A stretch of DNA of 64,000 nt from Glandiceps talaboti (Eukaryota > Hemichordata > Enteropneusta > Spengelidae): assembly GCF_964340395.1 (NCBI RefSeq), contig NC_135558.1, forward strand, positions 19,583,371-19,647,370, read 5' to 3'. Both the position numbers and the translations under genes were made by a program. Numbering within the stretch: position 1 is the stretch's first letter; every line of letters begins with the position of its first letter. Under the pieces are notes generated by a model. It saw only the letters and a list, made by a program, of their open reading frames with translations, ran no database searches and had not been told where the DNA came from. This document shows positions 58,101-64,000 of the stretch, one piece after another.

Positions 58101-60838
58101 AAATCTAAACCTGTGACATCAAATAACAAATACATTAATTTGACATTAGTGTCACTCAACAAAAGCTACAAGACTTAGGTTAGTATTATAGAAAGCAGTG
58201 TTCTCCCCAGAGCACAATGATGGAGCTGATGAGCATTTGTATACTAGTAGAAAATCAATTGTTTACATGAAATCATAGAGTGGGACCTGGTACGCTGTAA
58301 ATTCCTGGGGAGAAACCTTGAAAGGGTCTATAGACAAGGTAAGATGAATATTACGTATCATTGTGGTAACATGTCATTCTTATTACATCATTCTGAAAAT
58401 TACACAACAGTATTCTAGATAAATAAATAAATACATAAATACATAACACATGAACTTGTATGGCTTCAGTCAGAATAATCCTCTCAGACTCCAGACACTT
58501 TAGATATCTACTCGACATACATGAGGATAACCCACCAGTCCAATGTAACATTGCATTACCAGCTAAATGAATACTTTATCAAAACACAATCTTAACTTTG
58601 AGTCTTGAAGAGTCTATCATTTATTTAAAGTTTGCATTAACTTCACATTATCAAGAATTTAAAACACAATGATGCAATTTCAGATTGAGTTGTAAAACTA
58701 CAGACTTCCTAAGTTTGTCAGGATGTTTACTGTATAAATTTCATTTAGAAAGGAAATTATATTGACAGGTGTAAACAGCTGTTGGCATATTTCCTCGATA
58801 AACATTTGGAATGACATAAAAGTTACTTTGCTATGTTATAAAAGCTTCTAATATAGGATTTGCCATACATGTACAGGGATTCTAATATTGCCATTCAGGA
58901 ATCGAGAATCTAATATTGGCATACAAGACTATACAAATTGCCATACATGATTCTAATATTGCAATACAAGATTACAATACTGCAATACAGGATTCTAATA
59001 TTGCCATACATGATTATAATATTGCCATGCATGATTATAATATTGCCATGCATGATTATATTATTGCCATACAGGATTCTATTATTGCCATACATGATTA
59101 TAATATTGCCATGCATGATTATATTATTGCCATACAAGATTATAATATTGCCATGCATGATTATATTATTGCCATACATGATTATAATATTGCCATGCAT
59201 GATTATATTATTGCCATACAAGATTATAATATTGCCATACATGATTATAATATTGCCATACATTGATTATAATATTGCCATACATGATTATATTATTGCC
59301 ATACATGATTATATTGTTGCCATACATGATTATATTATTGCAATACAGGATACAAATATTGATATACATGATTATATTATTGCCATACAAGATTATAATA
59401 TTGCCATACATGATTATATTGTTGCCATACATTATATTATTGCCATATATGATTATGTTATTGCCATACAGGATTATAATATTGCCATACAGGATTATAA
59501 TTTTGGTTTACAGGATTATAATATTGCTATACATCATTATAATGTTGCCATACAGGATTATAATATTGCCATACAAGATTCAAATATTGCCATACATGAT
59601 TATATAAGTGCCTTACAGGATTCAAATATTGCTATGCAGGAAAAAAGTATCCAAAATGGGAAGGAGTTTATTTGTTGACTTTTACTTCAAATGTTATGTA
59701 TAGCCTGTATGAAGCAATCTAAAAGTGAAAAAGCTCTGTGGCCAAATATATACAATGTAATGCTTAAATATAAAACCACCAAAATGGATATAGTCATGTC
59801 ACAGCAGTGCAATTGTATGAAATAGATTGATAAAATTTAAAATCATCTTGGATAAAATGCAGACCAGTACATTCACTGACTCAGGTATACCACTTCCTCC
59901 TCACATATGAAATTACACCTGAACAATGCAAAAAAACAGTGTACATTCACAAGCTAAAATGATTAAGATGGCAAAGCTAAATATGAATAAATGTTGATTA
60001 TTGCACAATGTACATAATTACATGTATGAAGCTTGACCTTGAAAGTTGTCAATTTGTGAATCGCCATCAAATCTATTTTCGTGATGAATAAAGAGCAGTA
60101 CAATAGTGAACAGAAAAATAGAAATGGTGAAATGATTATCACAGCAATAATGAATTAATCGTTACATGCGTTTTGTCCGACATCATGTATGTACCACTAC
60201 TACAGTAATACTACAAATCTAGCACTACATGTATTATGTCACAACAGCAACTGAATTTGATACTTTCCATGAAGTTTCGGCAGGGTAAACGACAGCGGTT
60301 GGAGCAGAGCACGAGGAACAGGGGACAGACTGTGTTGACGAGCCATCTTTCGCTTAAAAAAAGTCGGATTTAAATGGGGAACCCCGGTCTATTTATAGAT
60401 CTGATATTCAAAACATTGGGGGTTATTCATGTTATTTATCGAAGCATAACAGATTATGCCCCGATCGTGATTCGTACAGACGGTTAGCTTTCTTGAGTTA
60501 ATTGCGTGGCCATTTCTCGTAAATCATGAAACTTGACCAGCATTAAGACAAAATAGTATTGGACAATAAATGAAAGACTGAGCTAGGAAGCTATATAATT
60601 TACAACGTTAATCGACTGAATATTCAAAGAAAAAAACAAAGGGCTTCGAACGAAAATATATACGATTATTTCAATTCTATTCATCTTAGAGCAACGAAAA
60701 TTCACCTGGTTTTGGCTTATGTTCTCTTGGACTGTCCAGTGTAAAATCTATTGTCGGACGATCACGTCTTTTCGCTTCATTTTCGGCTTTTAATCGAGCT
60801 TCGAGACTGTTCAACTTTCTCTCCAAGAAGGTCGCCAT
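52150..60838 (-). CDS. MAP2K7: MAP kinase kinase 7 (MKK7), 11 coding exons, complete
   Basis: Dual-specificity kinase that phosphorylates and activates JNK in the cytosol. Exons, 5' to 3' on the minus strand: 60706-60838, 57999-58110, 57405-57471, 56813-56926, 56061-56180, 55420-55527, 54866-54917, 53925-54052, 53355-53435, 52794-52936, 52150-52294. They sum to 1203 bases (400 residues plus stop), each junction GT-AG and phase-matched. The ATG (60836-60838) opens a predicted coiled coil ([16 protein letters not shown]) followed by JNK-docking-like basic-hydrophobic sites ([21 protein letters not shown]). The kinase domain has P-loop G120-x-G122-x-x-G125, catalytic K142 (IAVK), HRD 234-236, DFG 254-256, activation-loop S264 and T268 in the MKK7-specific SKAKT, and APE 278-280. 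A C-terminal DVD-like MAP3K docking segment ([12 protein letters not shown]) ends the protein. Length fits the family (human about 419). Start lies ~400 bp from a divergent exon. Confidence 0.95.
52350..52380. repeat. Poly-G tract in intron 10
   Basis: Runs of G after a T-rich stretch, between exons 11 and 10 of MAP2K7. A similar G tract lies in intron 2 at about 57,863-57,878. Confidence 0.8.
53015..53370. repeat. Tandem repeat containing copies of the exon 9 splice donor
   Basis: Six to seven imperfect repeats of about 60 bp: TTGCTATGACAACA, then ACTTACCAGTGAGATTCCTA, then AACTAGTA. The ACTTACCAGTGAGATTCC part is, on the minus strand, the last codons of exon 9 plus its GTAAG donor. The rightmost repeat is the real exon edge (53,355). 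Confidence 0.8.
53520..53880. repeat. 84-bp tandem repeat in intron 8
   Basis: About three and a half repeats with ATTGACATCACTTGCATGG, AGAGGTCACAAACCTCATC, TTCAAATCCAATATACC and TGATGTCATTTCCTGTC. Eighty-four is a multiple of 3, which explains the open frames on both strands; the leftmost repeat is degenerate. Confidence 0.9.
54435..54849. promoter_or_regulatory. Cluster of DR1-like nuclear-receptor motifs in intron 7
   Basis: TGACCTTTGACAT at 54,435 and 54,455, TAACCTTTGACAC at 54,510, TGACCTTTGACAC at 54,788 and 54,813, and TGACCTTTGACCT at 54,837-54,849. The last is the exact reverse complement of the DR1 consensus AGGTCAAAGGTCA used by HNF4/RXR-type receptors. The surrounding words (AATAAATGACC.., ..ATGTAATAAAT) show these are also parts of a degenerate tandem repeat, so function is inferred only. 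Confidence 0.4.
55000..55345. repeat. TA-rich degenerate repeat in intron 6
   Basis: Imperfect repeats of TGTATATACC, CCAGTATTATGTATTACCTA and related words; no coding content. Confidence 0.7.
55700..55870. repeat. ~60-bp repeat in intron 5
   Basis: Three imperfect repeats with AAATGAAAACTTATACCC, TGGAGTTCC and AAGTGAATCCC. An 84-codon open frame across it is a by-product. Confidence 0.75.
57450..57755. repeat. Tandem repeat containing copies of the exon 3 acceptor edge
   Basis: Four repeats of about 90 bp with CTGGTCTAT, AATGTAGAT, AATCAGATAGAAAT and GGGTATGAAAGTGAAAC. The first CTGGTCTATATCAGCACTGG is the real 5' edge of exon 3 (57,461-57,474). Confidence 0.75.
58871..59640. repeat. 21-bp minisatellite in intron 1
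   Basis: About 36 repeats of GATTATAATATTGCCATACA plus T, with ATTATTG and CATGCAT variants. The period is seven codons, so long open frames appear on both strands (for example 58,938-59,678); these are not genes. Confidence 0.95.
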
Positions 60839-61240
60839 TTTCTTACTTTAGCGCATGCGTGTTGGTTTATTCAAGCTTGTCCACGTTCGAATACTTACGA
60901 ACGAAGATGTATAACTGGATGTAATATACACACTAAATAGGATCATGTTGCATACTAAAAAAATATTATTACTTTTCTTTTTTATTATTTAAATTCGTAT
61001 AAATGATTTCTTATAGTGTTCTATGCAAATGATTCAAGTAAAATATTACAGCTTGGAACGATGAATGCGCAAATATAGGACAAAAGTCACTTCCTGTTGC
61101 GCAGGTTTTCGCGCGGTGTGACTATTTGCCCACCACATGATCTTATCGCCGGTATCTCAAATGGAAGATAAACCTGTCAGCTGGTTGAACATTTCTAAAA
61201 TTTAACATTGAATGATCTGGTCAGTACAAAATCCACTGTG
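60839..61240. promoter_or_regulatory. Probable bidirectional promoter
   Basis: About 400 bp between the MAP2K7 start codon and a plus-strand start codon at 61,241. It has CpG-containing stretches (TTTCGCGCGGTG near 61,109; GCGCATGCG near 60,852) and no TATA box I can support. Two short upstream open frames precede the plus-strand ATG (from 61,161 and 61,212). Confidence 0.45.
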
Positions 61241-61411
61241 ATGCTGAAAGTTTTAGGGCGTATAATGAGAAATAGGACTATAGTATCTCAGTGTACGGAG
61301 ACATTAGGGGCTTCAAATTCATCAACCTGTCTGACACCGGGAACAGCAAAGCAACATACCATCGCTGCTCCCGTGATGGCCGGGGACACTGTTTCTAAGG
61401 TCAATTATGAA
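61241..61411 (+). CDS. Candidate first exon of a divergent plus-strand gene
   Basis: ATG at 61,241 opens 57 codons (MLKVLGRIMRNRTIVSQCTE..) ending exactly at a consensus donor (TATGAA|GTAAGTACC, phase 0). The N-terminal 16 residues hold several basic residues and no acidic ones, which suits a mitochondrial presequence. The later part (..IAAPVMAGDTVSKVNYE) is compatible with a folded domain. I do not recognise the protein, and no following exon was identified before the window ends. The divergent spacing from MAP2K7 and the donor position are the main support. Confidence 0.45.
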
Positions 61412-64000
61412 GTAAGTACCGATGCTTTTGATTTTTTTGACATGGTGTATGCCCTTGAATAAATTTAGAGTTCATGTCTCTAAATGTGAACTTTGTACCA
61501 CACGGGGCAGAGTTCTACTCGATGTAGGCGTGTAACAGCACTTGCTGTGGCAACAGTGGATTTGCCGACTCCGAAGAAATGGTTAGTACGTATTATATAA
61601 ACATACACGATAATATTCACCGCGTGGTCAACAAAGAACATTCGCAGTGGAAGTGACGTGACCACTCTCCTTCGGGTGTGATTGTATTGTTGTTTTGTAT
61701 AACTGTCGAGGCATGATTTTCACGTGAAAGAGAAAATACTTCCGTTCACACATTTTGCTACTGTCCTGATTGGTATGTGCATACAGAGAATGGGCTATGT
61801 TAATCTAGCTTATATTATGTAACTGAACTAGCATGGCTTTCTCTGTCACCAGCAACCATCTATCTGACGGGAAGTATGTAGTGACTGTATATCATTAGGA
61901 TGTAACATAGTACTTTGAGTTTTAATATTGTGATGTATATCACAGTGTTTTGAGTTCAATACACATTTAGTCAACTTCATGTATGGCAGCACACCATGCA
62001 TGGTACAATGTAGGTTTCTCTGCAGATTTTACATCAGCTTGTTGCTATAGTTACTGTTTTCTGTTGGAGTACTGTTTAGTCGATCAAAATTATGGAGTTA
62101 TCTCCCTGTGTACCTCCATAATTAAAACAACCCAATTATGGACATGTTAAGTGGAATAAGGGAATTTTAGATTTGAATGCAAGCTCACTGACTCTGAGGA
62201 GTTTTTGTTCTATTGTATCCTCCCTCTCAAAGGCATCTCTGATGACTTATCTTTTTTTTACGAATACATGGAATGGTAATTATCGTGATTGGTCAGTGAC
62301 CATCTATATCAATTTCCAAAAACAATGTATTTGATCATTGATCAAGTAAGTTTTTCATTTCAATAAAAATGTGTCTTGTGAAGGATAAAGGCTTGACATT
62401 GACCTGAAATTAACCCTTAGGGTTTTCATTAGGTCAATGTCAGGCCATTCCCAAATATTGACCTTAGAAAATAATCAGTGGAGTTTTTATGGGTCAATAA
62501 CAGGTCATGTGATGTCCAAGTGCACTCATACAACAATTGGTCTCTGTGTTATGAAGCTCATAACATTCACTTAATTTCAATGTTGTTCTGTGATTATGTA
62601 CTAATTGACATTCTGATGATTTGCAAGACAGATACATAATCTTATCTGTAATTGGGTTTACCTTGAGAAACCCATGATGGATTGCCAGTCTCAGTTTCCC
62701 ATGGTGCACTATTGAACAAGGACTGTCACTGTCATTGCATGCCTGCAGGAAATGAAACTGTTTCCATTTTACTGTACACAGAGACCACAAATTGTACCTG
62801 TGTATCTACAAGAGAGACAATTTCAATTCTTGATTTTGTCCATAATCATATGTGTTATGCCATACGTGTAGGGTTTATGAATATATCAAGTGACAAGGGC
62901 TTGAAATTAACTTTTTTCTTTGGTAGTCCTAGTGGGCTACCAATTTCAGAAAGTGGTAGTCCAAGGATTGTGACCTGTAAGTCCCATATTCCTGAACTGA
63001 AAACAGAGTTCCTCTATTGGAAATACGTGTATGTTACACTGTTATTAAAATAATTTCATGTCCATAAATCTTCCAACCTTAAGTCATCACAATCAGTGGT
63101 AGCCTGAGTTGGCTACCAGCTGTAAATTATGGTAGCCCCATGACAAGAATTAGTAGTCTGTGGATTTGGGACTATTGTTAATTTTGAGCCCTGAGTGACA
63201 CCAAATATGAAATAATTGGTATATTGTAATAACAAGCCAATAATGTGTAAGTACTAATATAAGATACTTGGTGTATTGCACAAGTGCTTGCAGTATACTT
63301 TGTGTATACTCTTGTTGTCGCAGTACTTTCATTGCTGAAGTGAAAGTAAAAGTGGTGTAGAATATTAGTTGCAAGCATGGATGTAAAAACCCTGAGTACC
63401 CTCTCTGGCACCCACGCGTTAGAAAATTCTCTGCTCATATGCATTGCAGTGCAAATACCAATTAGCAGGTACATGCATGTTCTCTTGACAATAGCTGATT
63501 AGGAAAAATTTAAAATATCTTTATTTTGTACGTATTCACTTCCTGCATTATTGTTCCTATATTGTACATGTGGAGACAATGATATTAGGGAAATAATGAT
63601 AATAGAATTTTACTTGTTATTTCTCTAATAAATGATAAACCATACAATGTACCTGACAGTATTTAGAAAGACCAGCAGTGAGGCCTAAAAAAAAATTGTT
63701 TGGTTCCGGTTACCTGACCCCACCTACATGTGTAGTTTTTCACTGCCGACCCTAAACATGTTTTCAACCTATGGAATGGTCCACAGTTTAACTTACTTGT
63801 TGACCATACTTGTATGGAATACAATACACATTGTTCAAAAGCCCTCTACTTTATCACAACTTTATACAAATGTATTGTTGATGGAAATGAGTACATGCAG
63901 TAGAACACATAACAGTTATTAGGTAGCTGATAGAGGGATATGATAAATCCAACACCAGACGATAGTTTAAATCTATCCTTATGTGACATGGCTATGGAAT
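61412..64000. other. Probable intron or intergenic sequence
   Basis: No exon recognised. Contains an inverted repeat TGACATTGACCT (62,394-62,405) / AGGTCAATGTCA (62,431-62,442) around AACCCTTAGGGTT. Near 62,920-63,140 short GGTAGTCC-GGGCTACC and GGTAGCC-GGCTACC hairpin-like words occur. Open frames here have no recognisable domain. Confidence 0.5.

Noticed and set aside
58910-59678. Open frames up to 246 codons over the intron 1 minisatellite
   Set aside because: The 21-bp period keeps frames open on both strands, and the peptides are pure repeats.
60264-60352. Possible extra MAP2K7 exon encoding a Ser/Pro-rich stretch (minus strand, between exons 1 and 2)
   Set aside because: It has an acceptor-like TTTTTTTAAG and a composition like the vertebrate N-terminal linker, but it is 89 bases with a weak GTATCA donor. 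Inclusion would shift the frame; exons 1 and 2 join cleanly without it.
62682-63053. 123-codon open frame
   Set aside because: No domain, overlaps short hairpin-like repeats and lacks convincing splice context.
1-64000. tRNA or rRNA genes
   Set aside because: I found no cloverleaf with A and B box sequence and no rRNA-like conserved stretch on either strand by eye; a tRNAscan-SE run would settle it.

Overview
The window is animal nuclear DNA. It is AT-rich and microsatellite-dense, with spliced genes using GT-AG introns, abundant minisatellites and fragments of transposable elements. Both recognisable gene families are animal ones: a GT12-type beta-1,4-N-acetylgalactosaminyltransferase and the JNK-pathway kinase MAP2K7. 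No intron or repeat clearly fixes the species. A marine invertebrate (hemichordate or another invertebrate deuterostome, possibly a lophotrochozoan) is my best guess, held with low confidence.

Region 1 (1 to about 39,430) is a head-to-tail segmental array with three copies of one long unit: 1-15,702, 15,703-30,425, and a truncated third copy from 30,426 to about 39,429. The left end of the array is not seen. Each unit carries one intact, apparently intronless 519-codon glycosyltransferase gene on the plus strand (4459-6018, 20664-22223, 35416-36975). The rest of each unit is repeats: a dispersed (TG)n-anchored repeat family, an AT-rich AATTAATT block, a ~50-bp array of the palindrome ACGACCGGTCGT, the C-terminal tail of a non-LTR retrotransposon, nested small inverted-repeat elements, and a 55-bp minisatellite. 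The copies differ by microsatellite length, a ~510-bp deletion in copy 1, a 154-bp transposon present only in copies 1 and 2, and a minisatellite that shrinks from ~2.3 kb to ~0.8 kb. Shared variants group the copies differently in different segments, which suggests exchange between units.

Region 2 (39,430-52,149) has no gene I can support. It holds degenerate tandem repeats, a 350-bp inverted-repeat element, a 50-bp minisatellite (48,200-49,303), a CATA/CAGA microsatellite, and a cluster of short modules built around the octamer ATGCAAAT.

Region 3 (52,150-60,838, minus strand) is a complete 11-exon MAP2K7 (MKK7) gene of 400 codons. I assembled it exon by exon; every junction has GT-AG ends and compatible phase. 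Its introns are full of short tandem repeats. Two of these include copies of the adjoining exon-intron boundary, and intron 7 holds a cluster of nuclear-receptor DR1-like sites.

Region 4 (60,839-64,000) starts with a short, probably divergent promoter and what looks like the first coding exon of a plus-strand gene (61,241-61,411) of unknown identity. I found no further exons before the window ends.

The two gene systems have no obvious functional link: the transferases would act in the Golgi on glycans, and MAP2K7 acts in cytosolic stress signalling.
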